A stretch of 47,496 nucleotides of DNA from Methanobacteriota archaeon (GTDB taxonomy: Archaea > Thermoplasmatota > Poseidoniia > MGIII > CG-Epi1): assembly GCA_014240055.1 (NCBI GenBank), contig JAAZXP010000003.1, forward strand, positions 10,600 to 58,095, written 5' to 3'. Below are positions 17,437-27,209 of this stretch, piece after piece (the stretch's first letter is position 1; the number at the start of each line of letters is the position of its first letter). Made by a program: the position numbers and the translations under genes. Under the pieces are notes generated by a model that was not told where the DNA came from, searched no databases, and saw only the letters and a list, made by a program, of their open reading frames with translations.

Positions 17437-19302
17437 ATGCGCTCAGATGACAACGAATTTGACGATTTGCCTGATGAGGATTCTGACGACGAGGAATCTG
17501 AAGAAATAGAAGAATCTGAAGTGGAAGATGAGATTGATCCCGATGCACCTTTACGTCAACCTATTGTTGCAGTATTGGGCCATGTAGACCATGGAAAAAC
17601 GTCACTTCTTGACTATGTAAGAGGAACTACAGTTGTTAAGAGAGAAGCAGGAGCCATAACGCAACACATAGGAGCTACAGAAGTTCCCTATGATACCGTT
17701 TCTAAGATATGTGGCCCGTTGTTGAAGGACGGAACAACAACACTACCTGGTTTGCTTTTCATAGATACACCAGGCCACCATTCGTTTACAACATTAAGAT
17801 CAAGAGGTGGAGCTTTGGCAGACTTGGCAATATTAGTAGTAGATATAACTGAAGGTTTCAAGCCCCAGACTATAGAATCCATAAATATACTAAAACAACA
17901 ACAAACACCTTTCATTTTAGCGCTAAATAAAGTAGACAAATTACCTGGATGGCGTACAAAGACTGGTTCATTTTTAGCCAATAATGCGAATCAAAGTTCA
18001 ACAGCAAAACAGACTTTTCAAAATCGAATGTATGAAATCATAGGCGCTCTTGGTTCCCATGGTTTTGATTCAGCTCTTTTCTCAGAAATAGAAGATTTTC
18101 AAAAAACAATTGCCTTAGTTCCAACATCCGTCAAAGAGACCGGAGAAGGAGTTCCAGAATTATTTATGATTTTAATGGGGCTCGCTCAGAGATATCTAAG
18201 AGGTAAATTACTACTAGATTACGGTTCTTCAGAGGGTACCGTTATTGAAATTAAAGAAGAGAAAGGATTAGGAAAAACATTGGGAGTTATAATCTATAAT
18301 GGAATTCTAAAGTCATCAGATACATTGATAATAGGTGCACAACCAGAGCCAATAGTAACGAGGGTGCGAAGTTTACTTCAACCTAAACCTTTGGATGAAA
18401 TAAGAGATCCAAGACAACAATTTGATAATGTAAAAATTGTTGGAGCGGCAGCTGGCTTGAAGGTTGTAGCTCCCAATATAGAGGGTGTAGTTGCAGGAGC
18501 TCCATTTTACAGTGCAGAAACAGATGAAGAGGTAGATGAAGCCTTAGACAAGCTTACAGATTCAATGAAATCGAATGTAAAATGCACAGATGAAGGTGTA
18601 GTAATTAGAGCAGATGCAATTGGATCGTTAGAAGCTTTAGCTTACGAATTGTCTGCAGCTGGAGTTCCTATTGTGAAGGCTTCAGTAGGGGACGTCTCAA
18701 GAAGAGATGTGGTAACGGCAGATCCTTCTGAAGAAGAATATAGATCAATTTTAGCTTTCAACGTTAAGATACATCCAGATGCAAAGAATGAATTACATGA
18801 AACAGGCGTCACACTTTTTGAATCAGATATTGTTTACAGGCTCTTAGAAGATTACCAAGAATGGAAAGAAAAAATAAAAGATAAGCAGGCTCAACATTTG
18901 AGAGATGATTTCGCACATCCAGGTAAATTTGAAATATTGGAAGGCCATACATTTAGAACCCGAGATCCGGCAGTTGTTGGCGTAAGGGTATTGGGCGGAC
19001 GTATTGCCTTAAATCAGGGAGTTTTACGAAATGATAATGCAGTGGTAGGGCATATCAAATCATTACGTTCAGGTGAGCAGGTTCTCAAAGAAGCAATTCA
19101 GGGTGATGAAGTTGCAGTCGCAATTAATAATGTAACAGTAGGTCGCCAAATATCAGAAGGTGATGTATTGTATATTGAAATGGACGAACGCGCAATTTTG
19201 AAAATTCGGGAAGCTGGTGTAAAATTGAGTCCTATTGAAGAAGATATAATTACAGAAATGCAGAAAATTAAGAGAAAAGATCAACCTTTTTGGGCTAGAT
19301 AA
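17437..19302 (+). CDS. infB: Translation initiation factor aIF5B (IF-2 family GTPase)
   Basis: QPIVAVLGHVDHGKTSLLDYVRGT, ITQHIGATEVP, FIDTPGHHSFTTLRSRGG, NKVDKLPGW. ATG at 17437 preferred over the TTG at 17422. Confidence 0.96.
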   Translation: MRSDDNEFDDLPDEDSDDEESEEIEESEVEDEIDPDAPLRQPIVAVLGHVDHGKTSLLDYVRGTTVVKREAGAITQHIGATEVPYDTVSKICGPLLKDGTTTLPGLLFIDTPGHHSFTTLRSRGGALADLAILVVDITEGFKPQTIESINILKQQQTPFILALNKVDKLPGWRTKTGSFLANNANQSSTAKQTFQNRMYEIIGALGSHGFDSALFSEIEDFQKTIALVPTSVKETGEGVPELFMILMGLAQRYLRGKLLLDYGSSEGTVIEIKEEKGLGKTLGVIIYNGILKSSDTLIIGAQPEPIVTRVRSLLQPKPLDEIRDPRQQFDNVKIVGAAAGLKVVAPNIEGVVAGAPFYSAETDEEVDEALDKLTDSMKSNVKCTDEGVVIRADAIGSLEALAYELSAAGVPIVKASVGDVSRRDVVTADPSEEEYRSILAFNVKIHPDAKNELHETGVTLFESDIVYRLLEDYQEWKEKIKDKQAQHLRDDFAHPGKFEILEGHTFRTRDPAVVGVRVLGGRIALNQGVLRNDNAVVGHIKSLRSGEQVLKEAIQGDEVAVAINNVTVGRQISEGDVLYIEMDERAILKIREAGVKLSPIEEDIITEMQKIKRKDQPFWAR

Positions 19303-19304
19303 TT

Positions 19305-20315
19305 TTAGTAATCAACTTGTCCGTAATAACGAAATAATCTTTTACCAATAGGAATGTTATTTTGATATTTTTGAATTTCTTTTTTTCCCATTTCACCCAT
19401 TGCTAGTTTTAATGAAAGATAAGGTGGACAATAATTATCTGAATAAATATAGGTCGAAACTCTAGGATTTATTTCCATTAGTACTCCTCCTCGAGTACTG
19501 ATGTCAACACAATAATCCATAGGTAGGTGTTCCATTACTTTTTCAGCATATTTAACCGCTTTTTTATCATCAATAAATTCGTAATTCATTCCGAGTCCTG
19601 ATGCAAAATTCATTCTAAGTTTAACTGAGCAAACTAACATTTCACCTTCTTGGACCACTGGGTCGATTTTGAGTTCTTCACCATCTAAATATTCCATTAT
19701 CATTAATTCGGGGATTTCTTTTCCAGAGACTGTGTTTTTTAATTCATCCATGGATATAAATTTAGCAAAAGGGCGGCCATTGAATAATAAATCATATCTA
19801 TCTGATTTTTCAGTCATTACTCTTACTCCTCTTGCACCTTTTCCTTCAGGTGGTTTGAATACAATATCTTTGTCAGGATATCCAAGTTTTAAAGCAGCAT
19901 TTTCCAATTCTTCAAATGTCCGAACTAAATAATATTTTGGGACTTCTATTTTTCCTTTAAAATGTTCATACATTAAAAATTTATTTTCACAAATATTGAC
20001 AAGTTCATGCTTAGATGCTAGAAGTTTACAATATTTTTCTATGGTTTCAGATGCTTTTGATAGATGAAACATTTCCCATGAAGTTTGGGGAAACACAATA
20101 TCGATATTGTGTTGTTTAACAAGTTCTATAATAGAATCCACATATCCTTTTTCATAAGCCCAGGGAACTATCGAAAAATCGTCACAAATCCATTTTCCGA
20201 TGGCCTGTTCAGTGGCATTTGTGCCTAAAATAAAGATGTCTGGTTCTTGTTTTTTAAGATTCGTAATCAGCGCATGCGCACCCGGGCATCCAACTCCAGT
20301 TAGTAGAATTCTCAC
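19305..20315 (-). CDS. ATP-grasp domain protein (CarB-like)
   Basis: MRILLTGVGCPGAHALITNLKK; DIVFKPPEGKGARGVRVMTE; MIMEYLDGEELKIDPVVQ; GGVLMEINPRVST. Confidence 0.87.
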   Translation of the reverse strand: MRILLTGVGCPGAHALITNLKKQEPDIFILGTNATEQAIGKWICDDFSIVPWAYEKGYVDSIIELVKQHNIDIVFPQTSWEMFHLSKASETIEKYCKLLASKHELVNICENKFLMYEHFKGKIEVPKYYLVRTFEELENAALKLGYPDKDIVFKPPEGKGARGVRVMTEKSDRYDLLFNGRPFAKFISMDELKNTVSGKEIPELMIMEYLDGEELKIDPVVQEGEMLVCSVKLRMNFASGLGMNYEFIDDKKAVKYAEKVMEHLPMDYCVDISTRGGVLMEINPRVSTYIYSDNYCPPYLSLKLAMGEMGKKEIQKYQNNIPIGKRLFRYYGQVDY

Positions 20316-21463
20316 TTTTCGTCACCAGCCTCGCCTTCTAACAAGTTTTTGTAGACTTTTAGCAATTTTTTTTCTTGTAATTCCCATGCATAATTCATTT
20401 TGAAAGCTTTGAATCCATTTTCACCCATTTTCTTTCTGAGCTCTTTATCATTTGATAGCATTGTAAGTGTATCAGTCCATTCTTCAGATACCAACCCGCA
20501 ATTGTATCTTTCAACAATTTTTCTTCTAGCATCGTAAGGTCCAACAATAGCAGGCACCTTGTATCCCATTGCGTCTAATAATTTTTTAGGAAGTGCATAA
20601 TCTCTTAATTTTCTATGAACATAATGCCCAACGATCAGAATATCGCAAGCTGCATAACACTCATTCATCATACTGTATGGAAGAGGCCCTGTGAATTTTG
20701 CATTTGCGCCCTTATCTTCAGCTATTTTTTCTAATTCTTCAATCATTTCACTGTATCCGCCTCTTCCTTTAGGAGGTCCTCCAACAATTAGTAAGCTAAG
20801 GGCATTAACTTTAGATGCAGAATCTATAATTTCTTCCAATATTGGTTTTCTTAGAGCTCCAATATATCCAGCTACAATCCCATCTAAACCAAACCTATGA
20901 TTTTCTACAGGCTGTTGAACCACTTCTAACGGCTCTGAATTGTATAGAACAGTACCTCCACCCAATCTTATAGCTAATTCATCTGAGACTGTTAAAACTG
21001 CGTCTATGCTATCAATTAGCTTTCTTTGCTTTCTTTCATAATATTTACCAATAAACCAATTTTGCACTATCTCCATATTTGGCCAGTCTTCATGAGAATC
21101 AAAGATAACTTTTGCATTTGTAATTCTTTTAACGTTTACTGCCACATCTAATACTTCTAAGTCATGAGCGTGGATAATATCTGGTTTATATTCTTCGATT
21201 TTGACTTCGAGTTGTTTCATGGCTCTTTTAAAGCTTCTTACTTTTGATAAAAATCCACCTTCTAAATCTTCGAATATTCTAACAACCTTAATTCCATTTC
21301 TTTCATCTTCCCATTTTGTTTCATATTTATCCATACGACGGGCCCAGCAAAAGACTGTAACTTCAAATCCAAAATTTACAAGACTCGTTGCCTCACGATA
21401 GACTCGAGTGTCCTCATTAGGTATGAGAAGGTCATGGCCAAGAATCATAGCTATACGCGTCAT
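20312..21463 (-). CDS. Glycosyltransferase family 4-like protein
   Basis: PDIIHAHDLEVLDVAVNVKR; VIFDSHEDWPN; VAGYIGALRKPI; LPKKLLDAMGYKVPAIVG. Confidence 0.88.
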   Translation of the reverse strand: MTRIAMILGHDLLIPNEDTRVYREATSLVNFGFEVTVFCWARRMDKYETKWEDERNGIKVVRIFEDLEGGFLSKVRSFKRAMKQLEVKIEEYKPDIIHAHDLEVLDVAVNVKRITNAKVIFDSHEDWPNMEIVQNWFIGKYYERKQRKLIDSIDAVLTVSDELAIRLGGGTVLYNSEPLEVVQQPVENHRFGLDGIVAGYIGALRKPILEEIIDSASKVNALSLLIVGGPPKGRGGYSEMIEELEKIAEDKGANAKFTGPLPYSMMNECYAACDILIVGHYVHRKLRDYALPKKLLDAMGYKVPAIVGPYDARRKIVERYNCGLVSEEWTDTLTMLSNDKELRKKMGENGFKAFKMNYAWELQEKKLLKVYKNLLEGEAGDEK

Positions 21464-22230
21464 ATTATTTGATCTAACCTCACTTTAATCGTTTCAAACC
21501 CCTCTGCAAAGTCACTTGCTAACTGTATTCCTCTCATCTTCACAACAGACCTAAAGAACTTCTCATTAAAATAGGGATTGTGCTTTTGACTATCGTAACA
21601 ATCCAATGCTAAAATCTTCTTTTTGATATGTCGTTCTTTAAGAGGTATGAAGCAATTCAATGACACTGATAAATTATTCCATGGCAGTTCATAGCCAAGT
21701 AGAGTACAGTTTCTAAATGCTCGTTTAGCTTCTTCGGTTACAACACCATGATCTTGATGTATGTCTGTAGTTGTTGGTGTAAAAACGACGTCATATTGAA
21801 TAGATCTAGAGTGGTCATAGAGGGCCTGTAAAATCTCTTGACGGTCTCTAGGGAAAAAGCGCGTGTAAAAGTTTAGTATCTCATGAGTAACTCCCATTAT
21901 TTTACTAGATTCTGCAGCTTCTTCAACAAGATTTGGATATCTTTCAGCAACTGCACTGAAGTAAATAATATGCACATCCCATCCTTCTTCAATCATTTTA
22001 GCAATAGTACCTCCGCACCCTAGCTCAGCATCATCAGTATGCGGACTTAATACAAGAGCTTTTTTATTTCGAGACATTTCATTCTTCAAATTAACGGAAC
22101 TTCTCAAATCTTCACTAATATTTTGGTTATTATTTTTAGCCCTTTCTTTTAAAATTTTCCAATCATTAGCAAAATCTTCAGTAATAGTAAACAGATATTG
22201 CTCAGGTTTCTGCCCCTTCTTCCAAACCAT
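21460..22230 (-). CDS. PIG-L/LmbE-family deacetylase
   Basis: ALVLSPHTDDAELGCGGTIAKMIEEGWDVHIIYFS; DIHQDHGVVTEEAKRAFR; FAEGFETIKV. N-terminal start uncertain (alternative MSRNKKALVL). Confidence 0.88.
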   Translation of the reverse strand: MVWKKGQKPEQYLFTITEDFANDWKILKERAKNNNQNISEDLRSSVNLKNEMSRNKKALVLSPHTDDAELGCGGTIAKMIEEGWDVHIIYFSAVAERYPNLVEEAAESSKIMGVTHEILNFYTRFFPRDRQEILQALYDHSRSIQYDVVFTPTTTDIHQDHGVVTEEAKRAFRNCTLLGYELPWNNLSVSLNCFIPLKERHIKKKILALDCYDSQKHNPYFNEKFFRSVVKMRGIQLASDFAEGFETIKVRLDQII

Positions 22231-22253
22231 AGATTATATATGTTTAGATATAG

Positions 22254-22265
22254 GGTTATATAACC
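22254..22265. promoter_or_regulatory. Perfectly palindromic TATA element shared by two divergent, probably leaderless genes
   Basis: GGTTATATAACC centred about 29 nt from the minus ATG (22230) and about 22 nt from the plus GTG (22282). Confidence 0.55.
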
Positions 22266-22281
22266 TTTCCTTTGGTCTTTT

Positions 22282-22830
22282 GTGGAAGATATAAATATTA
22301 CTAATTTTGAAGGCGTTTATGAACCAGCAGAAGACTCTTGGTTAATGTCAAGACATATTCCTAATTTTGAAGGAAATGTATTAGAAGTTGGTAGCGGCAC
22401 AGGCATTATTTCAATCCATTTGGCTCGAAGAGGGCATCAAGTTACAGCTGTAGATTTGAACCCAAAGGCAGTTCAAGCCACTAAATTCAATGCTAAAAAT
22501 AATAAGGTTAATATTGAAGTTTTAGAAGGCAATTTATTCAGTTCAGTTCAAAATCGTAGATTCGATACAATTGTTTGCAATCCGCCTTATCTTCCTCCAA
22601 CTGAAGATTATGATGATCCTGAATTAGCTTTAGCCGTTGAAGGCGGTCCTAGTGGGTCTGAGTTTACAATAAATCTTCTTACTCAAGCAAAAGATTATCT
22701 TAATTCAAATGGATCAATATATCTAATACTTTCAAGCAGAATGAAAGAGTTTAAAGTTGATTGGAAAAGGAAGGTTATCAAACAAGAAAAATTTTTCTTT
22801 GAAAGATTAAATCTGGTCCACTTTTTCTGA
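22282..22830 (+). CDS. HemK/PrmC-like N5-glutamine methyltransferase (archaeal/eukaryotic HemK2 type)
   Basis: VLEVGSGTGIISIHLARRGHQVTAVDLNPKAVQATKFNA; catalytic NPPY in VCNPPYLPPTEDYDD. GTG start. Confidence 0.88.
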   Translation: MEDINITNFEGVYEPAEDSWLMSRHIPNFEGNVLEVGSGTGIISIHLARRGHQVTAVDLNPKAVQATKFNAKNNKVNIEVLEGNLFSSVQNRRFDTIVCNPPYLPPTEDYDDPELALAVEGGPSGSEFTINLLTQAKDYLNSNGSIYLILSSRMKEFKVDWKRKVIKQEKFFFERLNLVHFF

Positions 22831-23469
22831 TTTACTAAGCGAAAGTAATTTTAGAAATCGCATTAAAATCTGACCAAAAGGCAGTGATAATGCAGAGTAA
22901 ATTAAGATAGAATGTGGTAAAATCCACAATCTATCTGTTAAACTATAGTTTGGTTCCCATGGTAAAGACATAACTTGTAAGTCCATTCGATCGACAAAAT
23001 TATTTTCCCCAAAGCAGAGCCAAAATATAATAGGCATAGCAATCAACATAGTAAACATCATAGGCCTCATTTGGTTGGACATCATTTCACTTTGAAGAAC
23101 CATTACCTGAGGTTGCATAGTCATTAACTTATTCAAACGAGCATTATTTCCGCTACGTCGAGCTTCGCTCATTTCTTTGTTGTAGGCTGCCATTTTGGTT
23201 TGAATTTCAGCTACTTTTTCCCAGTCTATTAATATGTGGCGAATAATAGTCGTCAAAGAAATCATTAGAACGCCAGCAAAGAGGAATGTTAGTACGGGAT
23301 ATTCATGTTCAAAACCAATTTGAGGTTCTAGAATATTTTCAGCAAGATTCCCCATTCCAACTCTCATTTCCGGATTTAACAAGATGTAAACCATGAAAAG
23401 CATTGTTAGTAACATACCACCCATAGCAGGAGGTTGCACTTCCTCTTCAGAAGTATTTTCTTCGCTCAT
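22807..23469 (-). CDS. DUF106/EMC3-like membrane protein (YidC/Oxa1 superfamily)
   Basis: Membrane protein with KMAAYNKEMSEARRSGNNARLNKLMTMQPQVM...MRPMMFTMLIAMPIIFWL; located next to adk and secY. Confidence 0.83.
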   Translation of the reverse strand: MSEENTSEEEVQPPAMGGMLLTMLFMVYILLNPEMRVGMGNLAENILEPQIGFEHEYPVLTFLFAGVLMISLTTIIRHILIDWEKVAEIQTKMAAYNKEMSEARRSGNNARLNKLMTMQPQVMVLQSEMMSNQMRPMMFTMLIAMPIIFWLCFGENNFVDRMDLQVMSLPWEPNYSLTDRLWILPHSILIYSALSLPFGQILMRFLKLLSLSKSEKVDQI

Positions 23470-24002
23470 TTATTCAAAACCTTCCTGAATTGTTCAACGG
23501 CAATATCAACTTCATCATCATGGTTCTCTACGATAGAAACAGTTGCACCTACGATAGAGGCTGCAGTTGCAGCATAATCACGATTTACTTTTTGGTGCAT
23601 ATCAATGTCATCAGCATCTCTCAGTCTAGACGGATCCTTAGATCTTCTTCCTGCAATTTCCTGGGCTGTTGCTTCTACTAAAACAATAATATTTGGATTC
23701 AGTGCACGTATTGTCCATTCTGGCAATCCAGGCATGAATCCCGAAGGAGTTAAGATAGATGCATGCGTATCTACTACAACATCTCCCATTTTGGAGATCC
23801 TATCTCCTGCTTGTTTTTGCAAATCTTGTTGTTTCTCGACAGGTAATTTCCTCATCTCATCACGGTTGTCGACACCTTCTTTTTGAGCTTCTTCAAACAT
23901 AGTACTACCAAAATTCACAATTTTGTACCCGTAGTCTTTTGCAGCATTCATAACAGTACTTTTCCCTACTCCAGGAACTCCAGTTACAATTACAACACCC
24001 AT
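23466..24002 (-). CDS. adkA: Archaeal-type adenylate kinase
   Basis: MGVVIVTGVPGVGKSTVMNAA...YKIVNFGSTMFEEAQKEGVDNRDEMRKLP; DTHASILTPSGFMPGLP. Confidence 0.93.
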   Translation of the reverse strand: MGVVIVTGVPGVGKSTVMNAAKDYGYKIVNFGSTMFEEAQKEGVDNRDEMRKLPVEKQQDLQKQAGDRISKMGDVVVDTHASILTPSGFMPGLPEWTIRALNPNIIVLVEATAQEIAGRRSKDPSRLRDADDIDMHQKVNRDYAATAASIVGATVSIVENHDDEVDIAVEQFRKVLNK

Positions 24003-24004
24003 CT

Positions 24005-24628
24005 CTATTTGCCTAATCGGTTGGGTTTTTTTAGGCTTTCTGGCAACTTAGTAAATATTGCAGGACATCCTTTAGCTAAATGCCAAGCAGGAATATCTTT
24101 TGTTACAACAGCCCCTCCAGCTACGAATGAGCCTTGACCAAGAGTTATTCCTGGCATCAAAGTCGCATTTGCACCTACAGAAACATCATCTTCAATTGTT
24201 ATTTTATCAAGTAAATATTCAGTTCTAAGTGGAGTTTTATCATTTGTTAGAGTTGCGTTAGGTCCCAAAAAGACGCGATTGCCAATTTTGCTTCCAGTTG
24301 GGATGTATACTCCAGTTTGGAAACTACAATTATCTCCAATTGTACAGCCATTATCAATAACTACATTAGTACCTATCAGGCAATTATTTCCAATAATTGT
24401 ATTTTCTCTAATTAGAAAATTATGACCAGTTCTAGTATTTTTCCCTATTATTGCAGTGGAGTAAATCGCGCCGGGCCTTATTTTGGAATTATCTCCAATT
24501 TGACATCCGGCGATACTCTCCGGATTACTTTTCAGTAAATTCAGTTCAGCATTATGTGGATAACCAATTAATGCCTCAGAGTCAATAAAACAAGAATTTC
24601 CTATTTTAGAATTGCCGAAAATTGGCAT
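24005..24628 (-). CDS. Left-handed beta-helix (hexapeptide repeat) acyltransferase
   Basis: Repeated [LIV]GxN hexapeptides: IGKNTRTGHNFLIRENTIIGNNCLIGTNVVIDNGCTIGDNC...; GGAVVTKDIPAWHLAKGCPA. Confidence 0.9.
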   Translation of the reverse strand: MPIFGNSKIGNSCFIDSEALIGYPHNAELNLLKSNPESIAGCQIGDNSKIRPGAIYSTAIIGKNTRTGHNFLIRENTIIGNNCLIGTNVVIDNGCTIGDNCSFQTGVYIPTGSKIGNRVFLGPNATLTNDKTPLRTEYLLDKITIEDDVSVGANATLMPGITLGQGSFVAGGAVVTKDIPAWHLAKGCPAIFTKLPESLKKPNRLGK

Positions 24629-26337
24629 TACTCCTCGCCAAAGAAACTTCGAAGAACAGGATGCATTTCCATCATCTGTTCTTTCCCAATCTGTTCATAC
24701 ATTCTAATCATAATTCCGACAGTAAGTAGCACTCCAGTACCTGAAGATTGCCCCACAGTTCCAATCATATCAGCACCTGCAGCCAAGAACCCTACCATTG
24801 CCCCACTGAAAACAGTTACAGTAGGAATATAACGTTCCAAAACCTTCTCTACAATACGAGGATCTCTACGGAATCCAGGTATTTGCATTCCTGAGCCTTG
24901 TATTTGTTTAGCTACGTCAGCAGGCCCCATATTTGTCGTCTCAATCCAGAATTTAGCAAATACAATAGATCCTAAAACCATAATTCCCATATAAACTATG
25001 ATATGAGCTACAAGTTGCCAAGGTTCGTGACCTCCTAGATACTGTCCATATTTTTCTGGACTTACAAGGGGAAGAAACCAGTCTTGTAAACCAGCGAGAC
25101 GATTAACATAATACGCTAGACCCATAGTAGGCACTGGATTACTTCCATCAGTAGTATCAAAGGCTCCAAGTCTCCAATTATGGCCAAATATAGGCCATTT
25201 AGACATTGATGGATGTGACCAAAACAGAAGTGCAAACATGTTAACATTTGCTAATAGAGCAGCCATTAGAATAACGGGAATATTACTAGCATAAATCAAA
25301 CGGATTGGATATCTTCCTCTAGCGCCTCTCACTTTCCCGTGAGCTAAAGGCAATTCAATTCGTGATGATTCAACATAAACAACAATAAAGAAAACAACTA
25401 AAGTACCAAGTAATGCAACAAGGGGATTTGGTGGTGCCAGTAACATTGCTTCATATCCTCCATTGCTCAAATCAGAAGTTGATGAATTTTTAAGATACCA
25501 TAGAATCATTGGGAAAGTCCCAGACGGCGTCTCAGTTTGACTTCCTGGCGCAGGTTCCCAATTTAGAGTTCCAGTGAAAATAGCTTGTGAAACACCAGCT
25601 GCAATGAATAGTGAAATACCAGAACCAATTCCCCATTTGGATACACTTTCATCCATTAGGAAAACTAGATAGGATCCAATTGCTAATTGAGTAATAATAG
25701 TCATTCGAGCCCAAGTTAGTCCAACATCACTAACGATTGCAGCACTAGGTTCAAGAAAACCGAACACTTGAGGAACGGATTCTACAATAATCATTACGAT
25801 AACTAGAACTTTCTGTGTTCCTTGGTATATTTCTTTATCTTTTGGATTCTGTAAATTTAAGTTTATAATTTTTGCACCTGTAAAAAGTTGCATGATAATA
25901 CTACCAGTAACAATAGGACCAATACCTAAATGCATCAAACTACCACTAGCTCCAGCTAGAATTGCTCGATATTGACTGAAAAGATCAATAGTTTCTCCAC
26001 CTAGACCGTATATTGCTACATTTGTCATTGCAAAATAAACGATTAGAATAGTTAAAGTCCATGTCATTTTGGTTCTAAAATGTACGTGCCCATCTGGTTT
26101 CTTTATAGTCGGCATTCTACCGATTATAGGTTTAAGTCCATGTAATTTCGATCCTTCTCCAGAGTAAGAAGAACCCATGTAAACCAGCCATGTTAGAACT
26201 ATAAAACCAGCACCCATTAATGTGCCAGCTACAGTTTCAGGACTTTTCCAATTATACCAAAGTACATAAAGAAGAATCATAAAAAGACAAGGACCGAGTG
26301 CTTGTCTTGGGTTTCTAGGGATATCGTTTTCAGCCAT
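24628..26337 (-). CDS. secY: Preprotein translocase subunit SecY
   Basis: ILAGASGSLMHLGIGPIVTGSIIMQLFTGAKII; position after L15. Confidence 0.96.
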   Translation of the reverse strand: MAENDIPRNPRQALGPCLFMILLYVLWYNWKSPETVAGTLMGAGFIVLTWLVYMGSSYSGEGSKLHGLKPIIGRMPTIKKPDGHVHFRTKMTWTLTILIVYFAMTNVAIYGLGGETIDLFSQYRAILAGASGSLMHLGIGPIVTGSIIMQLFTGAKIINLNLQNPKDKEIYQGTQKVLVIVMIIVESVPQVFGFLEPSAAIVSDVGLTWARMTIITQLAIGSYLVFLMDESVSKWGIGSGISLFIAAGVSQAIFTGTLNWEPAPGSQTETPSGTFPMILWYLKNSSTSDLSNGGYEAMLLAPPNPLVALLGTLVVFFIVVYVESSRIELPLAHGKVRGARGRYPIRLIYASNIPVILMAALLANVNMFALLFWSHPSMSKWPIFGHNWRLGAFDTTDGSNPVPTMGLAYYVNRLAGLQDWFLPLVSPEKYGQYLGGHEPWQLVAHIIVYMGIMVLGSIVFAKFWIETTNMGPADVAKQIQGSGMQIPGFRRDPRIVEKVLERYIPTVTVFSGAMVGFLAAGADMIGTVGQSSGTGVLLTVGIMIRMYEQIGKEQMMEMHPVLRSFFGEE

Positions 26338-26749
26338 TCAGAATTTCTCCACCAGCTGCTTCAATTTTTTCTACGGCTTTTGCAGATGCTGCATTAATCG
26401 TAAGTTTATATGATTGTTTGGTAGAACCAGTACTGAGTAATTTGTCATACCCCATACTTTGTAAATTAAGAGATATAACCTTTCCTTTTTTTGTTGCCAC
26501 GCCATCAGCAATCCATTTATCACACATTTCCTCAATAGTGTTAAGATTAATTGAAGTATTCGCATGAACTACAGATTGAGGTCTTTTGAAACCATGAGCG
26601 CCCCATACACGTCCAACGCGTTCATACATAATGCGCTTGGTTTTATGACATCCTGCATTACCACGACCGCCTCTTAGTCCTGCACCACGACCTTTCTTGT
26701 GCCCTCTACCGCGCGTACGACTAGGCTTTAGTGCTTTACGCCTTGGCAT
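26330..26749 (-). CDS. rpl15: Ribosomal protein L15
   Basis: SRTRGRGHKKGRGAGLRGGRGNAGCHKTK; operon order. Confidence 0.95.
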   Translation of the reverse strand: MPRRKALKPSRTRGRGHKKGRGAGLRGGRGNAGCHKTKRIMYERVGRVWGAHGFKRPQSVVHANTSINLNTIEEMCDKWIADGVATKKGKVISLNLQSMGYDKLLSTGSTKQSYKLTINAASAKAVEKIEAAGGEILNG

Positions 26750-27209
26750 ATTGCATTCTCCTAATTAATGTATTAATTTTGTCACCACGATAACCAAGAG
26801 CTCCACCTTCCTTAAAACTACGTTTTATTCCTTCATATCCTTTACGTGGTGGATGTAATCTAAAAAGAGGCTTTAATGCAGGAACATCTCTCATTACAGT
26901 TTTTCCTTCTGTAATAGATTTTGCTAATGCCTTAATTGTCTTGAAAGAAGATTCTTTCAATTCAGTTTTAGTATAACTCTTATTACCGCTGGTTTTACCC
27001 GAACTTTCAAGCATTAATTGTGTAGTATCGACATCAACTTCTCCCCAAGTGACATAATCTTTGATAATATTTAACATACCTTTGTAAACGTCGTTTTCAG
27101 GAACAATAACACAATGATTTACATTATTCAAACGCATAATACTCATAGTTTTCTTAATCTTAGGCATAACATTTACAGAACCTCTGACTCTAACAATTGC
27201 CCAGCTCAT
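26736..27209 (-). CDS. rpl30: Ribosomal protein L30
   Basis: AIVRVRGSVNVMPKIKKTMSIMRLNNVNHCVIVPE; FRLHPPRKGYEGIKRSFKEGGALGYRG. Confidence 0.95.
   Translation of the reverse strand: MSWAIVRVRGSVNVMPKIKKTMSIMRLNNVNHCVIVPENDVYKGMLNIIKDYVTWGEVDVDTTQLMLESSGKTSGNKSYTKTELKESSFKTIKALAKSITEGKTVMRDVPALKPLFRLHPPRKGYEGIKRSFKEGGALGYRGDKINTLIRRMQYAKA

Noticed and set aside
11902-19302. Inteins in RadA or aIF5B
   Set aside because: Both proteins read continuously through the conserved nucleotide-binding motifs with no intein-sized insertion.
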